This document shows positions 63,690-64,000 of a DNA stretch of 64,000 bases, piece after piece. Positions within the stretch are counted from its first letter, which is position 1, and every line of letters starts with the position of its first letter. The stretch comes from Brevipalpus yothersi (taxonomy: Eukaryota; Arthropoda; Arachnida; Trombidiformes; Tenuipalpidae), in the NCBI GenBank assembly GCA_003956705.1, contig QZCP01000086.1:1-64000 (forward strand), given 5' to 3'. The translations under genes were made by a program, and so were the position numbers. Under the pieces are notes generated by a model. The model saw only the letters and a program-made list of their open reading frames with translations. It searched no databases and was not told the origin of the DNA.

Positions 63690-64000
63690 GTAAGTAGCTA
63701 ACCTAACAATTATTGATTCGAAATGATCTCGCTTTTATAGTGATCATGATTTCTTCGAGTATATGCATGTAATAATTGACTGGTGCATCTGATCACAATT
63801 GCTGATGGAGCAAAAACACCTGTTATCTCATGAAACTCTTCATGAATAAGCCAATTCTAGTCAGATTTATGATTAATCAATAAGATTGATTTCTAATCTT
63901 CCATCCTAGATTTCTTACAAAATTTTCTGTGATATATGCTCTCACCCCCACCTTTGACCTAGGTTATAATTTAAGCATTTTGAAGATGAAAGTTCCATAA
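63690..64000 (+). other. Start of a Barentsz intron
   Basis: Sequence after the GTAAGT donor to the window end is AT-rich with no continuing reading frame. Confidence 0.6.

Noticed and set aside
63690..63701. Reading the Barentsz frame through to the stop at 63701
   Set aside because: A strong GTAAGT donor lies just before it, and the family continues well past this point.

Overview
This is nuclear DNA of an invertebrate animal, most likely an arthropod. It is AT-rich, its genes have GT-AG introns, and it lacks bacterial-style operons. Several proteins point to arthropods: a gooseberry-type Pax3/7 protein with the N-terminal 'LN-x-P-x-GYPFQ' motif, a Gab/Dos adaptor, and a chloride channel that resembles the Drosophila SsCl/CG7589/CG6927 group as I remember it. 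Asn/His/Gln-rich stretches in coding regions and very frequent (GA)n/(CT)n tracts would suit an acariform mite, but that placement is an inference and not certain. I saw no rRNA, tRNA, CRISPR array, transposase or reverse transcriptase.

Layout, left to right. 1-7172: the 5' half of a gooseberry/paired-like Pax gene on the minus strand (exons 7172-7115, 6710-6538, 4283-3902). Its homeodomain exon must lie left of the window. 7173-20998: about 14 kb with no convincing gene and many (CT)n/(GA)n tracts. 20999-22562 (-): a Gab/Dos adaptor with no visible PH domain. It is head-to-head with the RNA polymerase III subunit gene RPC4/POLR3D (23612-24839, +). 25482-26520 (+): an UNC119 lipid-binding trafficking factor. 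27683-36040 (-): a GALNT2-type polypeptide N-acetylgalactosaminyltransferase. Its 5 kb first intron carries a small two-exon gene candidate on the opposite strand (32344-32715). 37315-50746 (-): a complete seven-exon Cys-loop ligand-gated anion channel. 50747-56945: gene-poor. 56946-58575 (-): a sphingomyelin synthase (SMS1/2 type). 62067-63689 (+): the first coding exon of Barentsz/CASC3, an exon junction complex component, running off the right edge.

Splice phases were checked by hand. In each complete multi-exon model the exon lengths sum to a multiple of three and the joined reading frame matches its family: Gab 393 aa, RPC4 345 aa, UNC119 256 aa, GALNT2 580 aa, channel 535 aa, SMS 340 aa. 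The genes do not form one pathway. Loose links are membrane and secretory functions (GALNT2 and SMS in the Golgi, UNC119 as a lipid-cargo chaperone, the channel at the cell surface) and RNA functions (RPC4, Barentsz).

The most curious points are five. The divergent neighbours SMS and Barentsz share a near-identical N-terminal peptide. The Gab protein apparently lacks its PH domain. A small unrecognised gene candidate sits inside a GALNT2 intron. A candidate ORF sits inside a channel intron. The density of polypurine/polypyrimidine dinucleotide tracts is very high.
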